Notes under the pieces: generated by a model | Told to the model about the DNA's origin: nothing | The model's database searches: none | The model's input: only the letters and a program-made list of their open reading frames with translations | NCBI GenBank assembly: GCA_041741415.1 | Contig: JBGSKC010000062.1 | Coordinates: 4,179 to 68,178 of the forward strand | Length of the DNA stretch: 64,000 bases | Direction: 5' to 3' | DNA from: JANQTF01 sp041741415 | Lineage (GTDB): Bacteria > Bacteroidota > Bacteroidia > J057 | Translations under genes and position numbers: made by a program | Part shown: positions 9,205 to 18,053 of the stretch, piece after piece | Layout of the letters: every line of letters starts with the position of its first letter | How positions within the stretch are numbered: the first letter of the stretch is position 1

Positions 9205-10599
9205 ATGCCATCTTTATCATCAGCCTTTCCCCTTCTCCTTCGGGTGTTTCCCCTTCTGCTGGCCTTGCTTAGCGCCTGCGACCGCGGTCCTGAGCCCGAA
9301 CCAGATCCCGATCCTCTTCCTTCTGGTCCTCAGCAATACGGCACGCCCTTCGGCCAGGTCCCCGAGCCGGGCCGCGTGGTAATGTATGAAGTCAACCCCA
9401 GGGTATTTAGCCCTGGCAAAACGTTGAATGGCATTACCAACCGGCTCGATTCTATCAAGGCGCTCGGCGTGAATGTGGTGTGGCTCATGCCCATTTACCA
9501 AACAGGTTCTGAAAGAAGCGTGGGTTCGCCTTATGCGATCCGCGACTACAAAGCCATTCACAGCGATTTTGGTGACCTTGATGACCTGCGTGCTTTGGTA
9601 GACAAGGCCCACGAGCTTGGCATGGCAGTGATGCTCGACTGGGTGGCCAACCACACTTCGTGGGATCACAGCTGGATGAGCAACAAAAGCTGGTATGTCC
9701 AGGATGCCGCCGGCAACGTGATCATTCCCCCCGGCACCAACTGGCAGGATGTGGCCGAGCTCAACTACGCCAATGCCGAGATGCGGGCAGAAATGATCAA
9801 GTCGATGAAATACTGGGCGCTGGAGGCGAATGTGGACGGATTCCGATGCGATTATGCTTTGGGCGTTCCGACTGATTTTTGGAAAGAAGCCATTGACAGC
9901 CTTCGCAGCTTGCCCAACCGCGAATTCCTGTTCTTTGCCGAAACCGACAACAAGGCATTTCTCCCTTCAGGGTTTGACATGCTGTTTGGCTGGCCTTTCT
10001 ATGGCAAACTCACCGAAATTTATAGCCAAAACCGATCGGCAAAAGAGCTCCGCACCACCCACCTCAACGAATACAATGGCCTGTCGATCGGCCAGCACAT
10101 CGTTCGCTGGATGACCAACCATGACCAGAATGCCTGGGATGGAACGCCACAGGCGATTTTTGGCAGCGCGGATGCAGCCTTTGGTGCTTTTGTTGCTGCC
10201 AGCTTTATAAGCGGCGTTCCGCTCATTTACAACGGCCAGGAAGTGGGAGAAACCCGGCAACTTCCCTTTTTTGAAGGCAGCAATGTGAGCATCAACTGGA
10301 ACCAGAACCCGGCTCGGCTCACCAGATACAAGCGGCTCATGGCCTACCGGATGCAGGAAGAGGCTGTTTTTACCGGCACCTACTCCGATCACAGCTCGGC
10401 AGATGTGATCGCATTTTCCAAAGCAAAAGGCCAGGGCGGCTTTCTGGCTTTGATTAATGTGAGAAACAGAGAAGTGACGTATGTGCCTCCCAGCCAGCTG
10501 AAGAATACCAGCTGGACAGACAGGCTGGAGGAAAAGCCTGTAAACATTTACGATTCGATCACCCTGGCACCTTATCAGGTTCTGCTGTTAGACAAATAG
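9205..10599 (+). CDS. GH13 alpha-amylase family lipoprotein
   Basis: A 464-residue glycoside hydrolase on the cell surface or in the periplasm. The leader ends with LLALLSAC, a lipobox with Cys25, followed by an acidic/proline linker to about residue 40. All GH13 regions are visible: region I DWVANH (D145, N149, H150), region II GFRCDYAL with nucleophile D216, region III FFAETDN with acid/base E246, and region IV TNHDQ with H306 and D307. The substrate may be maltodextrin-like but is not shown by the sequence; subfamily assignment would need alignment. The LacI regulator follows 61 bases downstream on the same strand and probably controls it. Confidence 0.95.
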   Translation: MPSLSSAFPLLLRVFPLLLALLSACDRGPEPEPDPDPLPSGPQQYGTPFGQVPEPGRVVMYEVNPRVFSPGKTLNGITNRLDSIKALGVNVVWLMPIYQTGSERSVGSPYAIRDYKAIHSDFGDLDDLRALVDKAHELGMAVMLDWVANHTSWDHSWMSNKSWYVQDAAGNVIIPPGTNWQDVAELNYANAEMRAEMIKSMKYWALEANVDGFRCDYALGVPTDFWKEAIDSLRSLPNREFLFFAETDNKAFLPSGFDMLFGWPFYGKLTEIYSQNRSAKELRTTHLNEYNGLSIGQHIVRWMTNHDQNAWDGTPQAIFGSADAAFGAFVAASFISGVPLIYNGQEVGETRQLPFFEGSNVSINWNQNPARLTRYKRLMAYRMQEEAVFTGTYSDHSSADVIAFSKAKGQGGFLALINVRNREVTYVPPSQLKNTSWTDRLEEKPVNIYDSITLAPYQVLLLDK

Positions 10600-10644
10600 C
10601 GATCGGATTGAGAGGGGAAGAGCCATTTTCAGGAACAAAAGACC

Positions 10645-10652
10645 GGGAGGAG
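10645..10652 (+). promoter_or_regulatory. Strong Shine-Dalgarno sequence for the LacI-type gene
   Basis: GGGAGGAG lies 8 bases before the ATG at 10661. Most genes in this window have no such sequence, in line with the weak use of Shine-Dalgarno pairing in Bacteroidota. It also decides the start: the in-frame TTG at 10655 would be only 2 bases away. Confidence 0.6.
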
Positions 10653-10660
10653 CTTTGGCT

Positions 10661-11686
10661 ATGGACGGCAAAAAGAAAAGCTACATCACGATCAAAGACA
10701 TTGCCCGGCAGTTGGGGGTGTCCACTTCGACGGTGTCGCGGGCTTTACGCGATGCACCCGACGTTCATCCGGAGACCAAGGAAAAGGTGAAGGCCCTTGC
10801 CGAATCCCTTCATTATCAGCCGAATTTGTTTGCCTCCGGCCTGGTGAGCCGCCAAACCCGCCTGCTCGGGGTGGTGGTGCCCCAGATTTCCAACCACTTT
10901 TTCTCGGCCATTACCAGCGGCGTGCAGCACGTCGCCTACCAACGCGAATACCGGGTGATTATTTGCGAAAGCGACCACTCGCTGGAGCGCGAAAAAGTGA
11001 ACATCGAAGCCCTGCTTTCGGTGCGCGTAGACGGCATTATCCTGGCCCCTTTGATGGACTACGAGCACCACATCACCGATCATTTGCAAACCATTCTGGC
11101 CAGAGAAGTGCCGCTGGTCTATGTAGACCGGGTTCAGCCCGCCGTTCATGCTTCGAGCGTTTTGATTGATGATTTTGCTGCAGCCAAGGAGGCTACCGAA
11201 TACCTGATTTCGACAGGCTGCCGCCGCCTGGCACATTTTACCGGCCCCCAATGGACATCCGTGTGCCGCGACCGCAAGCTCGGTTTCCTGGCGGCACTTC
11301 AGGGCGCTGGCTTGCAAACACGGGATGACTGGATCCTGGAAACGGGATTTGAGGCCTGGACGGCAGCCGAAATCACCCGCGAGCTGTTTCGCGATGCGCA
11401 GCCTCCTGATGGGATCCTTGGCATCAACGACAGGGTACTGGCAGGGGCTACCCATGCCCTTCGCGGAATGGGTGTGGACATTCCAGGCCAGGTTTCGCTC
11501 ATCGGCTTCAGCGATAACCCCATTTCCTCCCTCATCCAGCCCACCCTTTCTTCCGTGAGGCAGCCCGCTTATGAAATGGGCGAAGTGGCGGCAAGCCTTG
11601 TGCTCGACCGCATTGCACATCCTCAGCGCGAACCCGAGCACCGCATCCTCGAAACCCGTCTGATTCTCCGTGAATCCACCCGCTGA
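10661..11686 (+). CDS. LacI family transcriptional regulator
   Basis: A 341-residue DNA-binding regulator. The N-terminal helix-turn-helix ITIKDIARQLGVSTSTVSRAL and the hinge sequence HYQPNLFASGLVSRQ, followed by the periplasmic-binding-protein-like effector domain that starts LLGVVVPQISNHFFS, are all typical. It most likely senses a sugar and controls the divergent oxidoreductase operon and/or the GH13 gene just upstream, 61 bases away. The ATG at 10661 was preferred to the in-frame TTG at 10655 because of the Shine-Dalgarno spacing. No palindromic operator stands out in either nearby gap. Confidence 0.93.
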   Translation: MDGKKKSYITIKDIARQLGVSTSTVSRALRDAPDVHPETKEKVKALAESLHYQPNLFASGLVSRQTRLLGVVVPQISNHFFSAITSGVQHVAYQREYRVIICESDHSLEREKVNIEALLSVRVDGIILAPLMDYEHHITDHLQTILAREVPLVYVDRVQPAVHASSVLIDDFAAAKEATEYLISTGCRRLAHFTGPQWTSVCRDRKLGFLAALQGAGLQTRDDWILETGFEAWTAAEITRELFRDAQPPDGILGINDRVLAGATHALRGMGVDIPGQVSLIGFSDNPISSLIQPTLSSVRQPAYEMGEVAASLVLDRIAHPQREPEHRILETRLILRESTR

Positions 11687-11889
11687 AACGGCCCGCTCTC
11701 CCCTTTCTCCCCCTTTTCGGGGAATGCAAAGAGGTATGGTTTTTGCCGAAAAGATGCGTCCTTTGTGACGGATCAATCCGGAAATCGCCCCGATGAGCCG
11801 CCGACCCGTGCTGCTTCCGGGCAAGCCCTGCGCGGTTGACCAAGTCCTTCCTATCTTCGTTTTTGGCCAGTTGACCATTACCCAACTGC

Positions 11890-14064
11890 ATGGAATTGAA
11901 AGGTTTTCTCCAGGTGCTGTTTAACCGGCGCTGGTTGCTGCTCTCCTTGGTATCTGTGGCCGTTATCGCCACCTATTTAATCGCCAGCCAGGCTCCCCCC
12001 CGCTATGAAGCCCGGGTCAGGATTGTGGCGGGCATTACGAATGGCGCGAACCTGCTGTTTTCGCTGGAGCAGGAAGGCAGCGCCGAACGCTACGAGGTGG
12101 AAGCCAGGTTTCGGCATTTGGAGGAAATGATCCGCTCGCCCAAGGTGCTGGCCATGGTTGGCTACGAACTCATGCGGCACGACCTCTCTGCCAGCAGTCC
12201 GTTTCGCAACCTCGACGACCTTCGCCAAACTTTCAGCAACGACGAAGTGAGGGTGGCTTTGCGAAACTATGCCACTAAACGTGATTCCCTGGCTCTGCTG
12301 CAAGCCAGCGACGAATTGGAGCGCAAGCATATCGATATGATGGAAATGCTCGGCTACGACCCCGAGGCGCTGCGCCAGGGCCTCGATGTGCGTCGTGTGC
12401 CTGGCACCGACTATATCGCCCTGGAATACGGCAGCGAGCAAGCCGAGCTTTCGGCCTTCGTCGTGAACCAGCTCGCCCGGGAATTCATCCGATTTTACCT
12501 TCTCACCAATTCCCATACGGCAGACAATGCCCTGTTGAACCTCGAGGAACTGGTGGAGGAGCGAAAAACCATCCTCGATGAGAAACTCTCTACCTGGACC
12601 CGCTACCAGCAGCAGCAAACCCTGAGCAGTTCGAGTTTGGGCCTGGAGGTACTGGGGCAAATGGAGAAACTGGAAAAAGCCCGGGAAGAAGCAGAGGGAC
12701 AGCTCCTGATCGCAGAACGCAGGCTGGTGGAAACCCGGCAGGGTGTTCCTAATTTGCGGGGAGAAGAACCTATTGTTACTGCCTCTGCTGTGAGCGAAGC
12801 GGGGTTGCTGCGAGGTCGTTTGCTTCGGCTAAACGACCAATATGTGCGAACGGGCCTTCAGCAGGCCTCTTTGCTGGATTCTATAGGGGCAGTGAAACAA
12901 TTGCTGATCAATGCGCTGAGTGCCAGCGAGCTGGCCAGGCTGGGAGAGGAAGGCGCTGAATTTTCCGGGGCCATCGCCCAGTGGAAAGAAGCAGAAGTTG
13001 ACCTGTTTATCCAGCAAACACGGCTTACAGCGATTGCCCAGGAACTTCGGAGACTGGGTGCCCAGGCCGGAAGTTTCTCAGATCCGCAATTGGCCTCCAC
13101 CGTTTATGGCCGCGATGTGGAGCTGGCCCGCGACGCCTACCTCTCTGCCATTCGGCGGCTCAATGATGCCAAGCTGGGCATTCGCGCAGACGGCCAGGAC
13201 CTCGGCGCGGTGAGCCAAATGGAATTTGCTCAGGCCCCTGACGAACCAGAGCCTTCGCAGGCTTTTCTCCTCGCAGCTCTTGCAGGGCTCATCTCGCTGG
13301 GTTTTGCCCTTGGAGTCCTGCTCTTGCTGGAATACCTTGATAACAGCATCAAGCTGCCCTCCAGATTTACCGCAATGACGGGCCTGCCGCTCATGGGAAG
13401 CCTGCTGCGCCTGCGCAGCTCCAACCTCGACCTCGTGGCACTCTTCCATGAAACTCAAAAAAACACCCAGCTCGAAGCCTACAAGCAGCAGCTCCGTATC
13501 CTTCGGCACGAGATCATGCAGGCCGACCCCGTGACCCTCATGGTTACCAGCACCCGAGCCAGTGCCGGAAAATCTTCCCTCCTCGTTTCCCTGGCCTATT
13601 CGATCAGCCTGAGCGGCAAAAGAGTTCTCATGATCGATACCAACCTCAACAATGCCTCTCTCACAGCCATGACGGGTGCTTCGCCCACACTTCAAAAATA
13701 CCTCCAGGGCCAGCTTCCTATCGATGCACTCGTGTCGCCTTCGGTGTTTGACAATGTGGATGTGATTGGTTGCGCCATCAGCCAGGCCTCTCCTACCGAA
13801 GCCTTCCCACATCAGCCATTCGAACAGTTGCTCGTGAAGCTGTCCGACAACTACGACCACATTCTCCTCGAAGGCGCGGCCCTGAATGACTTTGTGGATG
13901 CCAGAGAGCTGCTGCTGTATTCTGCCCGCATTTTGCCCGTTTTCGCAGCTGATGCCCCCGTGGAAGAGGCCGACAAAAAGAGCATTGCCTACCTGCGCCA
14001 GTTTCAGGAAAAACTCATGGGGGCAGTCCTGAATAAGGTGGAAATGCGGCATTTGGTTCAATAA
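11890..14064 (+). CDS. Wzz/Wzc-like polysaccharide co-polymerase with degenerate BY-kinase domain
   Basis: A 724-residue inner-membrane protein with TM1 near 15-33, a long periplasmic helical region, TM2 near 459-482 and a cytoplasmic P-loop domain. The architecture is that of tyrosine autokinases that control exopolysaccharide export. The Walker A is TRASAGKSS with K561, the Walker A' is VLMIDTN with D583, but the Walker B is ILLEGAA: Glu661 stands where the family has Asp, and the following Pro is missing. The C-terminus ends MRHLVQ with no tyrosine cluster. Phosphotransfer to itself is therefore doubtful, while nucleotide binding looks possible. It precedes a GT2 glycosyltransferase by 34 bases. 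Confidence 0.82.
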   Translation: MELKGFLQVLFNRRWLLLSLVSVAVIATYLIASQAPPRYEARVRIVAGITNGANLLFSLEQEGSAERYEVEARFRHLEEMIRSPKVLAMVGYELMRHDLSASSPFRNLDDLRQTFSNDEVRVALRNYATKRDSLALLQASDELERKHIDMMEMLGYDPEALRQGLDVRRVPGTDYIALEYGSEQAELSAFVVNQLAREFIRFYLLTNSHTADNALLNLEELVEERKTILDEKLSTWTRYQQQQTLSSSSLGLEVLGQMEKLEKAREEAEGQLLIAERRLVETRQGVPNLRGEEPIVTASAVSEAGLLRGRLLRLNDQYVRTGLQQASLLDSIGAVKQLLINALSASELARLGEEGAEFSGAIAQWKEAEVDLFIQQTRLTAIAQELRRLGAQAGSFSDPQLASTVYGRDVELARDAYLSAIRRLNDAKLGIRADGQDLGAVSQMEFAQAPDEPEPSQAFLLAALAGLISLGFALGVLLLLEYLDNSIKLPSRFTAMTGLPLMGSLLRLRSSNLDLVALFHETQKNTQLEAYKQQLRILRHEIMQADPVTLMVTSTRASAGKSSLLVSLAYSISLSGKRVLMIDTNLNNASLTAMTGASPTLQKYLQGQLPIDALVSPSVFDNVDVIGCAISQASPTEAFPHQPFEQLLVKLSDNYDHILLEGAALNDFVDARELLLYSARILPVFAADAPVEEADKKSIAYLRQFQEKLMGAVLNKVEMRHLVQ

Positions 14065-14098
14065 GCCTGTTCGTTTGTTTCGCGAAATGCCCTGATTC

Positions 14099-15040
14099 AT
14101 GTCTTCTCTGCCCCTCGTCAGTGTGATCATTCTTCACTTTCGGCACCCTGATGTGTCGGCTGATTGCCTGGCTCATGTTCTGGCACAGAACCATCAACGG
14201 CTTGAAGTGTGGCTGGTGGACAATGCCAGCGGTGAGGAGGTGCGTAGTCTCCCGGGCCTGGAAGACCACAGGGTAACGCTGCTTCGGTCAGATCGCAACC
14301 TTGGCTTTGCCGGCGGCAACAACCTGGCCCTCCGCCAGGCCAAGGGTGAATTTGTGGTTCTGATCAACAACGACGTTATTCTCCCCTCCAACTGGGTGTC
14401 AAAGATGATTTCAGCATGGCCTGGCAGTGGCTGGGGGCTAATGTCCTCTGTGATCGTGAAATTTGGCAGTGAGAATAAGCTTCAATATGCTGGTTATACC
14501 CCTTTGAGCCCGTTTACGGGCCGCAACCGGGTGCTGGGCGCGGGAGAGACCTGGACACCTCAGGACAAAGCTGAACCAACAGCCTACGCCCAGGGCTCGG
14601 CGATGATGGTGTCGAGAGCTGCCCTCGACGCAGCAGGCTTGCTGCCGGAGAGATATTTCCTGTACTACGAAGAGCTCGACTGGTCGGAGCGGGTGCGGCG
14701 CGCCGGATTTCAGGTAGGCGTTTATCACGGGGTGGCTGCGCCTCATTACGGCTCTCTCACCCTTGGCAAAGATTCTCCCGACAGGTGGTACTATTACCAC
14801 CGCGGCAGGCTCATTTTTCAGCGGAGCTGGCTTGCTCCCTGGCAGAAGCCCATTTTCTTTATGTACTATCTGTTCATCGCGAGCCCGAAAGAACTCCTGA
14901 TGCACAGTTTGCAAAAAAAATGGGGGCACCTGGCAGCATGGGCACAGGCATTGGGCTGGCACCTCCGCCACCCGGGGCGGCTGCCCGATTGGGTGGGGCC
15001 GCGAAATGCCAGGCCAAAGCAGACCGACAATGGACATTGA
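14099..15040 (+). CDS. Glycosyltransferase family 2 (rhamnosyltransferase-like)
   Basis: A 313-residue cytoplasmic or membrane-associated GT-A enzyme. The fold signature is VSVIILHF at the start, DNAS at 41-44, the donor-binding GFAGGNN at 69-75 and the metal-site equivalent INNDV (N91, D92). The acceptor-side motif YEELDWSERVRRAGF is near residues 190-205. This pattern is usual for dTDP-rhamnosyl or related transferases in O-antigen and exopolysaccharide assembly. It sits between the chain-length protein and a VOC protein; the next gene starts inside its last codons. Confidence 0.92.
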   Translation: MSSLPLVSVIILHFRHPDVSADCLAHVLAQNHQRLEVWLVDNASGEEVRSLPGLEDHRVTLLRSDRNLGFAGGNNLALRQAKGEFVVLINNDVILPSNWVSKMISAWPGSGWGLMSSVIVKFGSENKLQYAGYTPLSPFTGRNRVLGAGETWTPQDKAEPTAYAQGSAMMVSRAALDAAGLLPERYFLYYEELDWSERVRRAGFQVGVYHGVAAPHYGSLTLGKDSPDRWYYYHRGRLIFQRSWLAPWQKPIFFMYYLFIASPKELLMHSLQKKWGHLAAWAQALGWHLRHPGRLPDWVGPRNARPKQTDNGH

Positions 15041-15674
15041 CCACATTTACCTTCTCACCAAAGATGGCGGATTGGTAGCTGATCAGCTTGTGGCTCTGGG
15101 CCTCAGGGAGGGAAGCAACCGCGTGCACGCAGGCCAGGGAACCGCGAACCGAAAGTTTTACTTCGAGAACTTTTTTCTGGAGGTTCTTTGGATTCACGAC
15201 GAAGCGGAGGTGCAGAGCGAACGGGTGAAACCCATCGGCCTCTGGCAGCGGACTGCACATGATGCGGAGCGGGTGTCGAGGTTTGGATTGTGCCTGGAAA
15301 ATGCGCCGGAAACAGACGCGATGTTTGCAGAAGCAGAATGGTATCAGCCAATGTATTTCCCGGAAGGAATGCAGATTGCCTACTTACAACATACGGAGAA
15401 CCTGTCGCTGCCTTGGACTTTCCGGCTGCCATTTAAAAGTGAGCGCAAGCCCGGAGCAGAGCCTACGGATCATCCCAACGGAATGCGGCGGCTCACCAAA
15501 GCTGTGTTTGAGTACGTGGGCAGCGGCGATGAGCCTTTTGTGGGGTGGTTTCGCGAGGACGCAACCCTGCAATTTCGACCTTCCAGACGTATTTGGCTGC
15601 ATCTCACCTTTGACGGCGCCCAACAGGGAAAGCGGGCGGTGCTGGAAGCGATGAGCCTGGGAGTGAGGTGGTAG
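15030..15674 (+). CDS. VOC/glyoxalase-like domain protein
   Basis: A 214-residue protein beginning MDIDHIYLLT, with paired beta-alpha-beta modules of the vicinal-oxygen-chelate fold (FYFENFFLEVLWIHD and FGLCLENAP). The metal ligands cannot be fixed by eye, so the reaction is unknown. The frame is open from 15006, but the ATG at 15030 gives the natural family start and overlaps the end of the glycosyltransferase gene by 11 bases, implying translational coupling. It converges on the SRPBCC gene. Confidence 0.7.
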   Translation: MDIDHIYLLTKDGGLVADQLVALGLREGSNRVHAGQGTANRKFYFENFFLEVLWIHDEAEVQSERVKPIGLWQRTAHDAERVSRFGLCLENAPETDAMFAEAEWYQPMYFPEGMQIAYLQHTENLSLPWTFRLPFKSERKPGAEPTDHPNGMRRLTKAVFEYVGSGDEPFVGWFREDATLQFRPSRRIWLHLTFDGAQQGKRAVLEAMSLGVRW

Positions 15675-15699
15675 CCCGAAGCAGCCTCATGGAGGAGAC

Positions 15700-16185
15700 T
15701 CAGCTCCCGGACTGCTCCGCGATGGCCGCGATGTTGCCCATCACCTCCGGCAGCATGGCCCGGTAGCGACGGCCCAGCAGCGCTCCCAGCAACCACTTCA
15801 GCGGCCCCGTAAACTGCACCTCATGGGTAAACTGCGTGCCCTCTTGCTGCCGCTCCAGCCGCCGCTCAATGATGAGCCAGCCGCCCGGCACTTTTGTCTG
15901 AAAGGTGTAGGACTCCCCCGGAACCAGATGGGTGATTGTAAATTTGGAAACGGGCCCTTTGTCGGGGATCAGCTCGCCGGTTGCGCCCGCCGCAAAACTT
16001 CCTTCCAGCCGGGCTTCCCGCAGGCCCTTGTCCCATTGCTTCCAGTTGGGAACGTCGGTCCAGACACGCCAGATTGCCTCCGGCGGGGCACTTGTGGGCA
16101 TCGTGTGGCTAAAGTGAACATTGGTCTGCTGGGCCGTTGCATGGATGGCCACGAAGGCCGAAGCCAATAACAAAATCTGTTTCAT
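15700..16185 (-). CDS. Secreted SRPBCC (START/Bet v1-like) family protein
   Basis: A 161-residue protein with a signal peptide ending ATAQQ near residue 20 and then an SRPBCC fold: HTMPTSAPPEAIWRVWTDVPNWKQWD matches the polyketide_cyc2 start, and the C-terminal helix is RAMLPEVMGNIAAI. These proteins bind hydrophobic ligands in a central cavity. The ligand is unknown. It has a signal peptide, unlike most of this family. It lies downstream of the Crp/Fnr-type gene's neighbour on the same strand but upstream of it only by 57 bases in reverse order, with no shared pathway evident. Confidence 0.8.
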   Translation of the reverse strand: MKQILLLASAFVAIHATAQQTNVHFSHTMPTSAPPEAIWRVWTDVPNWKQWDKGLREARLEGSFAAGATGELIPDKGPVSKFTITHLVPGESYTFQTKVPGGWLIIERRLERQQEGTQFTHEVQFTGPLKWLLGALLGRRYRAMLPEVMGNIAAIAEQSGS

Positions 16186-16242
16186 GTCGGGAACGATGAA
16201 GAAATGATTGTCAAATCTCCCGTTCCCAGAGCTGAAACTGCT

Positions 16243-16830
16243 TCACCTATGTGAACTTCGGTCCTTGTCCAGGATTTTCTTTCGGATCCTGCTCAACGAC
16301 GGCGCGGCAATGCCAAGGTAGGAAGCCAGGTATTTCAGCGGCACCCGCTGCGCCAGTTCCGGCTGGTTTTTCAGCAGGTGTTCGTACCGCTCCTCGGCTG
16401 TGAGGGTCTGAAGTTCCTGGAGAATCTCCTCCGTGTATCCCTGCACCTCCTGAATCAGTTTTCTTACAAACGTATTCCAGCCCGGCAGGCTCAGTAAGTC
16501 ATTAGCCGCCTGAAACGGGATCCTGTACATCACAGAAGGCTCCAGCGCCTGGATACTTTCCTTTGCGGGTTGCTCCGTTGTGAAGCTTGCCTGTGAGGTA
16601 AAACAGTAGGGCGCTTCGGTAAAAAATTTCGTGACCTCGTTTCCGTCTTTGAGAAAGAAAAACCGCAGCAGGCCGGTTTCAATGAAGTACAGGTGGCGGC
16701 AAATGCTTCCCTCAGCAAGGATCAGGTTACCTTTTTCTACCTCCGTTTTTTCAAAGCAGGCAGAAATCCTGGCCCAGTCTGTGGCAGAGAGGAGGCTGTA
16801 TTGGCAAATGAACTCTCTGAGCGCTTCCAT
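16243..16830 (-). CDS. Crp/Fnr family transcriptional regulator
   Basis: A 195-residue protein with an N-terminal cyclic-nucleotide-binding-like beta roll (EKGNLILAEGSICRHLYFIETGLLRFFFLKDGNEVT, about residues 33-67) and a short C-terminal helix-turn-helix around PLKYLASYLGIAAPSLSRIR (residues 164-183). The roll lacks the typical RE.A phosphate-binding pair, so cAMP is unlikely to be the ligand; Bacteroidota have many such variants. The target is unknown. The downstream SRPBCC gene, 57 bases away, may be the target or be co-transcribed. Confidence 0.88.
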   Translation of the reverse strand: MEALREFICQYSLLSATDWARISACFEKTEVEKGNLILAEGSICRHLYFIETGLLRFFFLKDGNEVTKFFTEAPYCFTSQASFTTEQPAKESIQALEPSVMYRIPFQAANDLLSLPGWNTFVRKLIQEVQGYTEEILQELQTLTAEERYEHLLKNQPELAQRVPLKYLASYLGIAAPSLSRIRKKILDKDRSSHR

Positions 16831-16937
16831 GCAAACGGTTTTTGGGGCCGAAACAAAAATCAGGGAAGGAACCCATGGCAGAACGGGATTGTTCTGCTGT
16901 TTTCATGACGCAAGCGCATCCGGCGAAAAGTTCAATT

Positions 16938-18011
16938 TCACAGCCCTTCTACCATGCCGCGGTGAGCGAGTTTGTACTTGAAGTCTTTGTCAAATAACAG
17001 CGGCCATTCCGGATTGCCCCAAAAATTGATCAGCCAGCTGTCATTATCCTTTACGCCCCAAACGGTGACGCCAAACTGCTGGGCAGACGGGAGGGACTTG
17101 TGGAGGGTGGCGATTTCCTTGTATTTGGCTTCCTGGGCAATGGCGCGCTCCTCGGTAATGTCGGTGAGGTCATCATCGGGATTGACGCGGATGTCCAGCT
17201 CGGAAAAATGAATCAGCAGGCCTGTGGCCTCGAGTTCATTGACGGCTGTGGTGAGTGTACTGATAGAGGGCCAATTGTAGGAAATGTGCATTTGAAAGCC
17301 AAAGCCGTGAATCGGAACACCCCTCGATTGCAGGCCTTCGATCATGGCCACAATGGCAGCGCGTTTGGGAGCGTCGTACTCTGCGCCATAGTCGTTGTAG
17401 AATAATTTCGCGTCAGGATCAGCCTCGTGTGCCCACTGAAAGCATTTTGCCAGGTAGTCGGGGCCCATTTTCTGAAAAAACAAGGTGTTGCGATAGGCCC
17501 CGGTTCCATCATCGAAGGCCTCGTTCACCACATCCCAACTGGCAACTTTGCCCTTATACCTGCCCACAAATGCCTGGATATAGCTTTTCATCAGCGAATC
17601 GAACTCGGCATTGGTACCGCCAAAACTGTCGAGCCAGGCAGGAATGGCGCTGTGCCAAACCAAGGCGTGACCGTGAACACGAATTCCGTTGTTCACCCCA
17701 AAATTGACGATCGCATCGGAAGGAGCCCAGTTATAGGTGCCAGCACCAGTATGCACGATGTTTTGCTTCATCTCATACTCGGCTGTCAGGCTGTTAAATT
17801 CCTTTTTCATCAGATCGGCATAGCTGGCCTGCGGCAGACGGTATGCCTGGACCGCCGTTCCGATCGGGAAGGTGGCTTTGTCCTTAAGGGCAACAGAAGG
17901 GGTATACAGACGGTTATCGATGGGGTCGGGATCGGGGTCAACAGGTTCTGGTTTGCACGCAGCAAAGAGGACAAAAGCAGCAAACAAAACGAGAAAATGG
18001 CGGATATTCAT
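16938..18011 (-). CDS. GH10 endo-beta-1,4-xylanase lipoprotein
   Basis: A 357-residue glycoside hydrolase. The leader ends VLFAAC with lipobox Cys19, followed by a short Pro/Asp linker, so it is probably anchored to the outer membrane. GH10 catalytic residues are both visible: acid/base E164 in DVVNEAFDD and nucleophile E271 in HFSELDIRV. The family motif HGHALVWH occurs near 113-120. It would cut xylan chains outside the inner membrane. It sits downstream of the BNR-repeat T9SS cargo gene in the same direction, 42 bases away, which could mark a small polysaccharide-degrading unit. Confidence 0.95.
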   Translation of the reverse strand: MNIRHFLVLFAAFVLFAACKPEPVDPDPDPIDNRLYTPSVALKDKATFPIGTAVQAYRLPQASYADLMKKEFNSLTAEYEMKQNIVHTGAGTYNWAPSDAIVNFGVNNGIRVHGHALVWHSAIPAWLDSFGGTNAEFDSLMKSYIQAFVGRYKGKVASWDVVNEAFDDGTGAYRNTLFFQKMGPDYLAKCFQWAHEADPDAKLFYNDYGAEYDAPKRAAIVAMIEGLQSRGVPIHGFGFQMHISYNWPSISTLTTAVNELEATGLLIHFSELDIRVNPDDDLTDITEERAIAQEAKYKEIATLHKSLPSAQQFGVTVWGVKDNDSWLINFWGNPEWPLLFDKDFKYKLAHRGMVEGL

Positions 18012-18053
18012 GTCTTGTGGGTGAGGGAAAAAGGGGGGTTCTGGGTAAACTGA

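Noticed and set aside
13078..14130. 350-codon frame antisense to the Wzz/BY-kinase gene
   Set aside because: Shadow frame with no motif; the sense gene is well supported.
16189..16227. Inverted repeat GGGAACG/CGTTCCC between the SRPBCC and Crp/Fnr genes
   Set aside because: 7 bp with a 25-base loop; too weak to call without comparison to relatives.
16878..16897. Hairpin GCAGAAC/GTTCTGC as a terminator of the GH10 gene
   Set aside because: A 7-bp stem exists but no T run follows on the minus strand.
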